Origin: DATKPE01 sp035524335
GTDB taxonomy: Bacteria > Bacteroidota > Ignavibacteria > UBA10030 > SZUA-254
Length of the DNA stretch: 64,000 bases
Direction of reading: 5' to 3'
NCBI GenBank assembly: GCA_035524335.1
Contig: DATKPE010000010.1
Coordinates: forward strand, 1 to 64,000
Of the stretch, positions 52,007 through 61,500 are shown piece by piece. Numbering within the stretch: the stretch's first letter is position 1; each line of letters starts with the position of its first letter. The translations under genes and the position numbers were made by a program. The notes beneath the pieces were generated by a model, which saw only the letters and a program-made list of their open reading frames with translations, made no database searches and had not been told where the DNA came from.

Positions 52007-53477
52007 TGTCAATCCGCTGAAACCGTCCGAGCGCATGAAGATCGAGCGCCAGAGCTCCATAGAGCAGGACGCATCCGACCGATCCCGCAATTTCAAGGAA
52101 GTATCGCTCGGTCTCGATGAAGAGAGGACGCTCATCGAGGTTGCCCGCTGTCTGGAATGCAAAAATCCGGTCTGCACCGACGGCTGCCCGGTCAATATCG
52201 ATATCCGGAGTTTTGTTCAGCTTATCTATAAAAAGGATTACGTCGGGGCGGTCAACAAAATCCGCGAAGCCAACTATCTCCCTGCAATCTGCGGAAGGGT
52301 TTGTCCGCAGGAATCGCAGTGCGAGGCCGTCTGCACCCTGGGCAAGAAACATCTGCCGGTCGCCATCGGGAAGCTGGAGCGGTTCGTTGCGGACTACGAG
52401 ATGAAATTCAACCTTTTCGTTCCCCCCGTTATTGCCGAACAGCGGAAGGAAAAAGTTGCGATCGTCGGGTCCGGTCCGTCGGGACTGACCTGCGCCGCCG
52501 AGCTCGCGAAACTCGGCTACCGCGTCACGATCTTCGAGGCGCTCCATGCAGTCGGCGGAGTACTGCGCTACGGCATTCCGGAATTCCGCCTTCCCCGCAC
52601 CATTCTCGACCTCGAGACGGAGCGGATCAAGGCCCTCGGGGTGGAGATCTACACGAACTTCGTGGTCGGGCGGACTGCGACGATCGACGAATTTTTCGAT
52701 GAATGGGGATTCAGCGCGGTGTTTCTCGGCACCGGCGCGGGAACTCCGACCTTCATGGGAATTCCCGGCGAGAGCCTGAGCGGCGTATATTCTGCGAACG
52801 AATTTCTCACCCGGGTGAATCTGATGAAGGCCTACGGCTTCCCGGAGTCGGATACGCCGATCAAGTACGGGAAACAGGTTGCCGTCATCGGCGGAGGAAA
52901 TACCGCGATGGACGCGGTGAGAACCTCCCGGCGCCTCGGCGCTGAAAAGGCCTATCTCATCTACCGGCGCTCACGGGAAGAGATGCCCGCGCGTGAGGAG
53001 GAAATTCACCACGCGGAAGAGGAAGGCATCGAATTTATCCTGCTGACGAACCCCGTCCGCATCATCAACGACGGAAACAACTGGGTCTCCGGCATCGAGT
53101 GTCAGAATATGGAGCTGGGAGAACCCGACGATTCGGGCCGGCGCAAGCCGATCCCGATCAAGGGTTCGGAATACGTCATTCCCGTGCAGACCGTCATTGA
53201 AGCGATCGGCCAGAAGCCGAATCCCATCATTCAGGCGACGACGCCCGGTCTGCAGACCAGCAAACGTGGCACGGTGGTGATCAACGAAGAACAGGGGACC
53301 AGCCGTGAGGGAATTTTCGCCGGAGGCGATCTCTCGCGCGGCGGGGCAACGGTTATTCTCGCAATGCGCGACGGCAAGACCGCGGCGGGGGCAATTCACA
53401 GATATATCCAGTCGAAACAGGGGAACGGATCCGCCGCGCCGGAGCGCGAACAGACCGCGGTGCGGGCCGGAGCCTGA
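51999..53477 (+). CDS. nfnB: Electron-bifurcating transhydrogenase large subunit NfnB (GltD-like)
   Basis: 492 residues, glutamate-synthase small-subunit family. N-terminal [4Fe-4S] Cys groups (CLECKNPVCTDGCPVN near residue 51 and CGRVCPQESQCEAVC near 98), an FAD site (VAIVGSGPSGLTCAAEL near 155), an NAD(P) site (VAVIGGGNTAMDAVRTS near 296), and a closing flavin strand (GIFAGGDLSRGGATVILAM). Adjacent nfnA and the absence of a glutamate synthase large subunit favour NfnB. It balances NADPH against ferredoxin made by the 2-oxoacid oxidoreductases. butK follows after 13 bases. Confidence 0.88.
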   Translation: MDNVNPLKPSERMKIERQSSIEQDASDRSRNFKEVSLGLDEERTLIEVARCLECKNPVCTDGCPVNIDIRSFVQLIYKKDYVGAVNKIREANYLPAICGRVCPQESQCEAVCTLGKKHLPVAIGKLERFVADYEMKFNLFVPPVIAEQRKEKVAIVGSGPSGLTCAAELAKLGYRVTIFEALHAVGGVLRYGIPEFRLPRTILDLETERIKALGVEIYTNFVVGRTATIDEFFDEWGFSAVFLGTGAGTPTFMGIPGESLSGVYSANEFLTRVNLMKAYGFPESDTPIKYGKQVAVIGGGNTAMDAVRTSRRLGAEKAYLIYRRSREEMPAREEEIHHAEEEGIEFILLTNPVRIINDGNNWVSGIECQNMELGEPDDSGRRKPIPIKGSEYVIPVQTVIEAIGQKPNPIIQATTPGLQTSKRGTVVINEEQGTSREGIFAGGDLSRGGATVILAMRDGKTAAGAIHRYIQSKQGNGSAAPEREQTAVRAGA

Positions 53478-53490
53478 CGTCCGTCCGGAG

Positions 53491-54558
53491 ATGCCGAAAC
53501 TCTTCACCATTCTGGCGGTGAATCCCGGGTCGACGTCGACCAAGATCGCGGTCCTGAAAGAGGGAACCGTGCTCGGGGCGGAAACATTCCGGCACGAAGC
53601 GGCGGCACTGGCCGCATTTGGCCCGCTCTGGAACCAGTGTGAGATGCGGCTCGGCCTCTGTGCCGCATGGTCGGCGGCGCGGCAGGAAAAATTCGACGCG
53701 GTTGCAACCCTCGGCGGTCTGCTCAAGCCGGTGAAAGGGGGCGTCTACCGGATCACCGAAACGGTTCTCAGGGACGCCCGGGCGAATATTCAGGGTGAGC
53801 ATGCCTCGAACCTCGGCTGTGCGATTGCTGACCGCCTGGCCCGACAGCATGGCTGTCCGGCTTTCATGGTGGACCCCGTGTCGGTCGACGAATTTGAGCC
53901 CCTGGCATATTATTCCGGACATCCGGCGATACGGCGCAGGAGTCTTTCCCATGCGCTGAATATTCACGCCGCAGCCCGGTGGGGCGCCGCACAGCTCAAC
54001 CGTCCGTTGAGCGGCGTTTCGTGCATTGTCGCGCATATGGGCGGCGGCATCTCTGTCGCGCCGGTCAGCGGAGGCCGCATCGTCGACGTCAATGACGCGG
54101 CGAGCGACGGCCCGTTTTCACCCGAAAGGACCGGAGGCCTGCCGCTTCAGCAGTTTATCAGCTATATCATGGAGAACGGGCTCTCCGAGCGGGAAATGAG
54201 ACGAATGGTCATGGGCGCGGGAGGGCTCGTGGCGTATCTCGGTACGAATTCACTGGCAGAGACGGAGACCCGGATTGCCGGGGGTGATACGGCGGCCGCC
54301 GCGGTTCTCGAAGCGATGGCATACCAGATCGCCAAGGAGATCGGCGCCATGGCAACGGTCGTGAAAGGCTCGGTCGATGCGATCATTCTTACGGGCGGCG
54401 GAGCATATGCGAAACGGCTGATATCGCTGATAACGGAGAGAGTCCGGTTTCTTGCCCCGGTATTCGTCCATGCCGGGGATGATGAAATGAAGGCCCTCGC
54501 GGAGGGGGTGTCGCGTGTTCTGTGCGGTCAGGAAACGGAAGAGGAATATCCCGGATGA
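53491..54558 (+). CDS. buk: Butyrate kinase
   Basis: 355 residues, acetate/butyrate kinase family. The phosphate-1 motif 'ILAVNPGSTSTKIAVL' is at the N-terminus; 'IVAHMGGGISVAPVSGGRIVDVNDA' near residue 175 and 'ILTGGGAYAKRL' near 298 complete the ASKHA fold. It makes ATP from butyryl- or branched-chain acyl-phosphate. ATG 53491 follows CCGGAG; the longer upstream frame lies inside nfnB. The stop overlaps the next gene by four bases (ATGA). Confidence 0.9.
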   Translation: MPKLFTILAVNPGSTSTKIAVLKEGTVLGAETFRHEAAALAAFGPLWNQCEMRLGLCAAWSAARQEKFDAVATLGGLLKPVKGGVYRITETVLRDARANIQGEHASNLGCAIADRLARQHGCPAFMVDPVSVDEFEPLAYYSGHPAIRRRSLSHALNIHAAARWGAAQLNRPLSGVSCIVAHMGGGISVAPVSGGRIVDVNDAASDGPFSPERTGGLPLQQFISYIMENGLSEREMRRMVMGAGGLVAYLGTNSLAETETRIAGGDTAAAAVLEAMAYQIAKEIGAMATVVKGSVDAIILTGGGAYAKRLISLITERVRFLAPVFVHAGDDEMKALAEGVSRVLCGQETEEEYPG

Positions 54559-55469
54559 TAAAAAATTTTGAAGAACTGACTGCCGCCGCCTCTGCGGCCG
54601 GCGCGAAACGGGTCGTGGTTGTCAACCCGAACAATGCCGAAACATTCCTCGCCATCCGGAACATGATCGATCGGCGTCTTGCCCGCCCCGTGCTGGTCGG
54701 GGATGCCGCGGCGATCTCGGCGGCACTGCCGGATCTTCACGATTTCGACGTACACCCGGCGGGCTCCGTTGCCGAAGCGCTTCGCGGCGCCGTCGGGCTG
54801 ATCCGGGAAGGGAAGGGGGACATACTCCTCAAGGGGGGCGTCGATACCTCGACGATGATGCGCGAAGTGCTCCGGGAAGAGTCGGGCCTCAGAACGGGGC
54901 GGCTTCTCTCCGATATTTTCATCCTCGAATTTCCCCCACGGCGTGACAACAGGTTCATCATGATCACCGACGGCGGCATGACGCTCGCGCCAGATCTCGG
55001 CAACAAGGTTGAACTGATACGGAACGCGGTGGATGTGGCCCATGCGCTGGGCAACATGAACCCGAAGGTCGCCGTTCTCTCGGCAACCGAGTTCGTCCTG
55101 CCGAATCTTCCATCGACGATCGACGCCGCCGCATTGTCGAAGATGAACGAGCGCGGGCAGATCAAAGGCTGTATCGTCGACGGACCGTTCGGTCTGGACA
55201 ATGCGATCTCCGAGGATGCGGCGTCCGAAAAGGCGATTGCCTCCCGGGTCGCCGGGCACGCGGAGATCCTCATCGCCGCCAATATCGAATCGGCGAACAG
55301 TCTCGCAAAAAGCACGACATTCTTTGCCGGGCTCCGTCTCGCACATGTCATCGTGGGAGCACGGGTCCCGATCCTCATACCCTCGCGGGCGGATAAAAGC
55401 GACGCCAAGGTTCTTTCGGTTGCTCTCGGCGTCATCATGGCCGACTACTACAGCCGGACGCGCGACTGA
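54555..55469 (+). CDS. ptb: Phosphate butyryltransferase
   Basis: 304 residues, phosphotransacetylase/phosphobutyryltransferase family. It swaps CoA and phosphate on butyryl- or branched acyl-CoA to feed butyrate kinase. Family segments are 'LLKGGVDTSTMMREVL' near residue 95, 'ITDGGMTLAPDL' near 135 and 'VDGPFGLDNAIS' near 207. The start ATG overlaps buk. Together with the 2-oxoacid:ferredoxin oxidoreductase genes, the pair gives an energy-yielding path from 2-oxoacids to short or branched-chain acids. It could also run in reverse for acid uptake. Confidence 0.88.
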   Translation: MIKNFEELTAAASAAGAKRVVVVNPNNAETFLAIRNMIDRRLARPVLVGDAAAISAALPDLHDFDVHPAGSVAEALRGAVGLIREGKGDILLKGGVDTSTMMREVLREESGLRTGRLLSDIFILEFPPRRDNRFIMITDGGMTLAPDLGNKVELIRNAVDVAHALGNMNPKVAVLSATEFVLPNLPSTIDAAALSKMNERGQIKGCIVDGPFGLDNAISEDAASEKAIASRVAGHAEILIAANIESANSLAKSTTFFAGLRLAHVIVGARVPILIPSRADKSDAKVLSVALGVIMADYYSRTRD

Positions 55470-55494
55470 CGGCAGTTGCCGCGTCTGTTTTTGT
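55468..55494 (+). terminator. Probable terminator after ptb
   Basis: GACGGCA and TGCCG(CG)TC form a bulged stem followed by TGTTTTTG, overlapping the stop codon of ptb. Confidence 0.5.
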
Positions 55495-55518
55495 TGAACT
55501 ATCATCAATGGAGGTACC

Positions 55519-56742
55519 ATGCATCAGACCGCAACGATCGATCACCGGCAGTTGTACCGTTTGCCCTGGACGTTGCCGGACAATTCCATTGTCTGGCTTG
55601 AACCGACGTCCTCGTGCAACCTGGCATGCGACGGCTGTTACCGCGAGAATGTCCCCCGAAGCAACAAAACCCTGAACGACATCCGGGAAGAGCTGAAAAC
55701 ATTCAAGCGGCTCAGGATTTCCGACGGTGTCTCCATCGCGGGAGGGGATCCGCTCATGCATCCCCAGATTGTCGATATCGTTGAGATGGTGGCCGGGATG
55801 GGCTTCAAGCCGATCATCAATACGAACGGCGGTCTTCTGACGATGGAACTCCTCCGGAACCTGAAACGGGCCGGCGCCTACGGGTTCACCTTCCATATCG
55901 ACAGCAAACAGGGGAGGCCCAAATGGAAGGATAAGAACGAACTCGACCTAAACGAACTCCGCCTCCATTTTGCGAACATGCTGAAGGAGGTCGGGGGTCT
56001 TTCGTGCGCCTTCAATTCCACGGTCTACGAGGATACCCTGCAGTACGTTCCCGCCATGGTCGAGTGGGCCGCACAGCATATCGACAGGGTGAATGTCATG
56101 GTGTTTATCCTGTACCGCGCGGCCGTTCCCGCCCTTCCGTTCGACTGGTACGCGGGGGGCAAGAAAGTCGATATGGGAGCCCTCGTCTACAGCGAAACCT
56201 CCGCGCGCAATATCGCAATGCAGTCGCCGCAGGTGGTCCAGACAATCAGGACGAAATTTCCAGAATTCACGCCGTGCGCGTACCTCAACGGATCCGAAAA
56301 ACCGGATTCCTTCAAGTGGTTGCTCACCGGCCGGCTCGGCGCTGAGGGAGAAATATTCGGATATGTCGGCCCGAAGTTCATGGAAATCATCCAGACATTC
56401 CATCACCTCTTTACCGGCCGCTATCTCGCCTACTCGAAACCCTCCCAGACCCGGCTCGGAAAGAGCATGATGATCCTTTCCCTTTTCGACAGGGGAATGC
56501 GGGGCATCATGTCGCGTTTCCTGAAAGCCGTTCTGCTCCGTCCCTGGAAGCTGTTCAGAAGGGTCCATTACCAGTCGGTGATGATCATCCAGCCGGTCGA
56601 TTTTCTCCCGAACGGAGCTCAGAACATGTGCGACGGGTGCCCGGATGTGACGCTCTGGAACGGGGAGCTTGTGTGGTCCTGCCGTATGGAGGAGCTGAAG
56701 AATTTCGGCACCTGGGTGCGATCCGTGCCGAAAGGGTCGTAA
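55519..56742 (+). CDS. Radical SAM protein with C-terminal Cys cluster, substrate unknown
   Basis: 407 residues. The radical SAM motif CNLACDGCY is near residue 33, followed by 'SIAGGDPLMHP' (the GGE-like strand). The second half has MCDGCPD and a later single Cys in VWSCRMEE, which may bind a further iron-sulfur cluster as in SPASM-type enzymes. 'FKPIINTNGGLLT' and 'FHIDSKQGRP' belong to the barrel. I cannot name the substrate, and no peptide or cofactor gene lies beside it. GGAGG precedes the ATG. It has its own terminator and probably its own transcript. Confidence 0.8.
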   Translation: MHQTATIDHRQLYRLPWTLPDNSIVWLEPTSSCNLACDGCYRENVPRSNKTLNDIREELKTFKRLRISDGVSIAGGDPLMHPQIVDIVEMVAGMGFKPIINTNGGLLTMELLRNLKRAGAYGFTFHIDSKQGRPKWKDKNELDLNELRLHFANMLKEVGGLSCAFNSTVYEDTLQYVPAMVEWAAQHIDRVNVMVFILYRAAVPALPFDWYAGGKKVDMGALVYSETSARNIAMQSPQVVQTIRTKFPEFTPCAYLNGSEKPDSFKWLLTGRLGAEGEIFGYVGPKFMEIIQTFHHLFTGRYLAYSKPSQTRLGKSMMILSLFDRGMRGIMSRFLKAVLLRPWKLFRRVHYQSVMIIQPVDFLPNGAQNMCDGCPDVTLWNGELVWSCRMEELKNFGTWVRSVPKGS

Positions 56743-56744
56743 AC

Positions 56745-56780
56745 AAAAATCCCGTTCCGGGTTCCGGAACGGGATTTTTT
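56745..56780. terminator. Bidirectional rho-independent terminator
   Basis: A 16-bp perfect stem (AAAAATCCCGTTCCGG / CCGGAACGGGATTTTT) with a three-base loop separates the convergent radical SAM and FmdB-like genes. A and T runs at the two ends serve both directions. Confidence 0.92.
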
Positions 56781-56808
56781 ATCTCTTCCCCGGTGCCTTA
56801 CCGGGTCG

Positions 56809-57036
56809 TCAGTTGAGTCCGCAGTCGCCTCCACAGCATCCCCCGCCGGCCCGGCAGTCGGAAGGGGAACACTCGCTCTCTTGCTTTATCGCCACGCCGG
56901 CGGGAGCGGAAATCAGCCGGGTCGCCTGGTGCGAGCCGCAGGAAGGGCAGACGACGTCGGCCGCGGTTTCCCTTCCGAGGTGGAGTACCTCGTACGTGGC
57001 CGCGCATTCGCGGCACCGGTATTCATAGATCGGCAT
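56809..57036 (-). CDS. FmdB-family zinc-ribbon protein
   Basis: 75 residues. The N-terminal MPIYEYRCRECAATYEV and a second CPSCG form the zinc ribbon of the FmdB regulatory-protein family, whose function is poorly known. The C-terminus is Gly/Cys-rich (RAGGGCCGGDCGLN) and may bind another metal. It is the last gene of a minus-strand group with the Rrf2 regulator and the dehydrogenase-like gene. Confidence 0.85.
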   Translation of the reverse strand: MPIYEYRCRECAATYEVLHLGRETAADVVCPSCGSHQATRLISAPAGVAIKQESECSPSDCRAGGGCCGGDCGLN

Positions 57037-57072
57037 TGGCGTTCTCTCCGGAAGCGGTTCGGGGGGGACTGT

Positions 57073-57522
57073 TCAGGATTTCTCTTCGGGAGTATGATGA
57101 TAGGCCGGTTTCTTCATCGCCAGCGCCATTTCCACGACGCTTGTCCGTTTCAGAATCGCATGAAGCTGTTCCCGGAATTTCGCCCAGTCCTCATGGATTG
57201 AACAGGGCGTCTCGCTTGAGCAGGTCGGGAATCCGATAATGCATTTTGTGAGGAATTCCGAACCGTCGATTGCCTCCACGATCTGGTAGGCGGTGAGCGA
57301 CTGTTTCGGTGTGGCGAGCATGTAGCCGCCTGACGATCCCTTGAGAGACGAGAGAAGCCCCTTGTGGGTGAGATCCTGCAGGATTTTTGCGAGGAAGTGG
57401 TAGGGAATATTGAGCGACGTCGCAAGTTCCCGGATCGATGTCATCTCATGGTCGGGTTTCAGGGCGATGTACATGACCGCCTGAAGGGCATATTCGCATT
57501 GTCGGCTGAAAAAGACGCTCAT
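57073..57522 (-). CDS. Rrf2-family iron-sulfur transcription regulator
   Basis: 149 residues: a winged helix at the N-terminus (FSRQCEYALQAVMYIAL, then 'IPYHFLAKILQDLTHKGLLSSLKGSSGGY') and three Cys in 'KCIIGFPTCSSETPC' around residues 95-108, the cluster-binding arrangement of IscR-like Rrf2 proteins. It probably senses Fe-S status, oxygen or NO. AAAGG precedes ATG 57522; the longer frame is unsupported. Encoded just downstream of pyruvate:ferredoxin oxidoreductase, it may regulate that gene; an inverted repeat at 62303 upstream of it is a candidate site. Confidence 0.88.
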   Translation of the reverse strand: MSVFFSRQCEYALQAVMYIALKPDHEMTSIRELATSLNIPYHFLAKILQDLTHKGLLSSLKGSSGGYMLATPKQSLTAYQIVEAIDGSEFLTKCIIGFPTCSSETPCSIHEDWAKFREQLHAILKRTSVVEMALAMKKPAYHHTPEEKS

Positions 57523-57536
57523 AGCATACACCTTTC

Positions 57537-58526
57537 TTATTTGTAACTGTGTAGTGCTTTCATGTAATTGGCCCGTTCGAAGGCAGACGGGTCGGCGATG
57601 GACCGCTGGCTCATGCTCCCCTTCAACTGCTGTACGGAAATGTACTCGTGGTCGTTCATCCAGCGTTCCAGGTCGGCCAGGACGGAGGCGAGATGCCCCG
57701 GACCGTTCTTGAGGAGTGAGGAACACATCATGGTGACATCCGCACCGACCATGAGCATCTTGAGGACGTCTTCTGCGGTGTGGATGCCGCCGGTGGCCGC
57801 GAGATTCGCCTTCACGTTGCCGGACAGAATTGCGATCCAGCGCATCGGGAGTCGGAGCGCGTGCGGCGTGCTCAGGATGACGTTGGGGGTCACCTCGAGG
57901 CTTTCGAGGGCGATGTCGGGCTGATAAAACCGGTTGAAAAGAACAAGGCCGTTGGCCCCCGCACGGTCGAGCCTCCGCGCCATGTGCGCCATGGAGCTGA
58001 AGAACGGGCTCAGCTTGACAGCCACCGGGATCGTCACGGTTTCCTTCACCGCGTACAGCACCTCAAGATACCTGTCCTCCACATCGATCCCCCGGAGCTC
58101 CGGGTCTGTCGGGATGTAGTAAATGTTCAGCTCGAGCGCATCGGCGCCGGCTTCCTGGATTTTCTTGGCGTATTTGATCCAGCCGCCGACGGAAATCCCG
58201 TTCAGACTGCCGATCACCGGAATCTTGAGTGCCGATTTGGCGCGATTGATGAACTCCACATATTCCTCCGGTCCCAGATTGTACTGCTGGAGTTCCGGAA
58301 AGTACGTGAGCGCCTCGGCGAAACTCTCCGTCCCGTACGACAGATAGTGATACATTTCCGCCGTTTCGTGGGCAATCTGCTCCTCGAAGAGCGAATACAT
58401 GACGATCGCGGAAGCCCCCGCCTCCTCGAGACGCTTCATCGAATCGAGCGAACGGGAGAGCGGTCCGGCGGACGGCACGATCGGGTTCTTGAGCTCGAGA
58501 CCGAGATATGTCGTTGAGAGATCCAT
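57537..58526 (-). CDS. Dihydroorotate dehydrogenase-like flavoprotein
   Basis: 329 residues, FMN-binding TIM barrel of the dihydroorotate dehydrogenase family (LSTTYLGLELKNPIVPSAGPLS at the N-terminus, VIGSLNGISVGGW, VAVKLSPFFSSMA, 'GANGLVLFNRFYQPD', 'LAATGGIHTAEDVLKMLMVGAD'). The usual catalytic Cys or Ser loop of pyrimidine-pathway enzymes is not obvious, and such proteins are often found next to pyruvate:ferredoxin oxidoreductase, as here, so a role in pyrimidine synthesis is uncertain. ATG 58526 has AAGG at good distance. It lies 67 bases after nifJ and 14 before the Rrf2 gene. Confidence 0.82.
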   Translation of the reverse strand: MDLSTTYLGLELKNPIVPSAGPLSRSLDSMKRLEEAGASAIVMYSLFEEQIAHETAEMYHYLSYGTESFAEALTYFPELQQYNLGPEEYVEFINRAKSALKIPVIGSLNGISVGGWIKYAKKIQEAGADALELNIYYIPTDPELRGIDVEDRYLEVLYAVKETVTIPVAVKLSPFFSSMAHMARRLDRAGANGLVLFNRFYQPDIALESLEVTPNVILSTPHALRLPMRWIAILSGNVKANLAATGGIHTAEDVLKMLMVGADVTMMCSSLLKNGPGHLASVLADLERWMNDHEYISVQQLKGSMSQRSIADPSAFERANYMKALHSYK

Positions 58527-58593
58527 GTGTGTCACCTTGTGGTTCCTGACAGACTTTTACTGTGTCGGTTAATTTGTGTCCCGCGGTTCATTG

Positions 58594-61500
58594 TCAGGCC
58601 GAAGCCTCTCCGGCCGGGACCGATTTCTGCGCGGAGGCCAGAGCTTCCTTCACATCCGCGTCTCCGTCCTGCGAGAGGTGCTCGTATACCTTCCACCGGA
58701 GGAACACATCCTTCTGGGCGAGCGCGCTCAGCTGTTTCGCCCTCTCCGGATGGCTCTTCTCGAGCATTTTGAACCGCGTTTCCAGCTGGGTGAATTCAGC
58801 GAGCGGGATCTTCGGCGCTTTGGATTCCAGCTTGAACGGATTCTTGCCTTCGGTTTCCAGCGCGGGATTGTACCGGAACAGCGGCCAGTATCCGGTGTCG
58901 ACGGCGATTTTCTGATTCTGCATCCCCCGGGTCATGTTGATCCCGTGCGCGATGCAGTGACTGTAGGCGATGATGAGCGAGGGACCATCGTACGCCTCCG
59001 CTTCCAGGATCGCCTTCACCGTCTGCATGTCGTTACTGCCCATCGCGATCTTTGCGACATAGACATTGCCGTACGTCATCGCGAGCATCGCAAGATCCTT
59101 CTTCGCCCCGGACTTCCCGGCGGCGGCGAATTTCGCTATCGCGGACCGGGGCGTGGATTTCGACATCTGCCCGCCGGTGTTCGAATACACCTCGGTGTCG
59201 AGGACCAGAATGTTCACGTTCCGGCCCGACGCGAGGACGTGATCGAGCCCGCCGTACCCGATGTCATACGCCCAGCCGTCGCCACCCATGATCCAGACGC
59301 TCCGTTTCACGAGGTTGTCCGCAAGACTGTGCAGGTTCACGGCGTCCGGCGTGCCGATTTCGAGGAGTTTTGTCTTCAGCAGGCCGACCCGCTCGCGTTG
59401 TTCATAGATTCCGGCTTCGTCGGTCTGGATCGCGTTCAGAAGTGCGGTCGCAAGTGTTTCACCGATCGGGCCTGCAAGCTTCCGCACCAGCTCCCGGGCG
59501 ATTTCGGTGTGTTTGTCGACCGTCAGCCTGATGCCCAGCCCGAATTCTGCGTTGTCCTCGAACAGGGAGTTCGCCCACGCCGGCCCGCGCCCGTCCCGGT
59601 TCGTCGTCCAGGGCGTCGTCGGCAGATTGCCGCCGTAGATCGAGGAACAGCCGGTCGCGTTGGCGACGATCATCCGGTCCCCGAAGAGCTGGCTCACCAG
59701 TTTGACATAGGGGGTTTCGCCGCATCCGGAACAGGCCCCCGAATATTCGAAGAGGGGCTGGAGGAACTGTGACCCCTTTACCGTGTCGAGCTTCACGCCG
59801 CGCCGGTCGGTGTCCGGTATCCCGAGGAAAAATTCGTAATTGATGCGCTCGCTGTCCCGGAGCGGAGGCTGGGGCTTCATGTTGATCGCCTTCACCTTCG
59901 TCTGCGATTTGCTCTTCGCCGGACAGATGTCGACGCAGAGACCGCACCCGGTGCAGTCTTCCGGTGCGACCTGTATCGTATAGCGCATTCCCTTGTACTC
60001 GTTGCCTTTGAACTCCATCGACTTAAACGTCGCCGGGGCGGCGGCCGCATCTTTCCCGTCGTAGACCTTCACCCGGATGGTGGCGTGGGGACAGACGAGG
60101 ACGCATTTGTTGCACTGAATGCAGATGTCCGGTTCCCAGACCGGAATCTCGAGGGCGATATTCCGTTTTTCCCACTGCGCGGTTCCGACCGGGAACGTGC
60201 CGTCCACCGGCATGGCGCTGACCGGAAGCCTGTCGCCAAAGCCCGCGATGATGTTCCCCGTCACGGACCGGACATACGCCGGTGCCTGCGGTGATACCGT
60301 GTCCGGCATTCCCTTCTGGCTGGAGACCGTCGACGGGATGGTCACCTCGAAGAGGTTCGCGAGGGTCTTATCGATCGCCATGAAGTTCTGACGGACGATT
60401 TCCTCTCCCTTCTTGCCGTAGGTCTTTTCGACCGAATGTTTGATCGCCTCGATCGCTTCGTTCCGGGGGAGCACACCGGAAATTGCGAAGAAACAGGTCT
60501 GCATGATGGTGTTGATTCTTCCCCCCATGCCCGTTTCGCGCGCCACCTTGTAGGCGTCGATGACGTAGAACTTCAGTTTTTTGTCGATCAACTGCTGTTG
60601 GATGTGCCGCGGCAGTTGTGCCCATACCTCGTCCCGGCCGTAACTGCTGTTGAGAAGGAACGTCCCGCCGGGGACGATGTTCTGGAGCATGTCGAACTTC
60701 TCCAGGAAGAACCACTGATGGCAGGCGACGAAATTCGCCAGGCTCACAAGGTAGGTAGAATGGATGGGCCGCGGACCGAACCGGAGATGCGAGGTCGTGG
60801 TCGATCCCGATTTCTTGGAATCGTACACGAAGTATCCCTGGGCGAAAAAGTCCGTGTCTTCGCCGATGATCTTGATGGAATTCTTGTTCGCGCTGACCGT
60901 TCCGTCGGCGCCGAGACCGTAGAAAATCGCCCGGATGACATCGTCCGGCTCGGTCGAGAATTCCGGGTCATACTCCAGATGGGTCTTCCCGACGTCGTCG
61001 GTGATGCCGACGACGAAGTGATTCTTCGGGGCCGGTTTTTTGAGCTCGTCGAAGACCGTCTTGACCATCGCGGGGGTGAACTCCTTCGAAGAGAGGCCGT
61101 ACCGTCCGGCGACGACGCGCGGGGGAACGGTAAACCGGGAGATTCCGCCCGCGGCGCCTTCGGCGAGCGCCGTGATCACGTCGAGATAGAGCGGGTCGCC
61201 GGTGCTTCCCGGCTCCTTCGTTCTGTCGAGGACTGCGATCGAGGTCGTGGTGGAAGGAAGGGCTTTCAGAAAATGTTCGATGGCAAAGGGGCGGTAGAGC
61301 CGGACTTTGAGAAGGCCGATTTTTTCCCCCTTCTTCATCAGGTATTCAACGGTTTCCTGCGCCGTTTCGGCCCCGGACCCCATCATGACGATGACGCGTT
61401 CGGCGTTCGGTGCGCCGATGTAGTCGAACAGCCGGTACGATCTGCCGACGGTCTTCGCGAACCGGTCCATCGTTTTCTGGACGATGCCCGGGCAGGCGGC

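Noticed and set aside
51999..53477. Glutamate synthase small subunit
   Set aside because: Adjacent nfnA with its [2Fe-2S] site and no large subunit make NfnB the better call.
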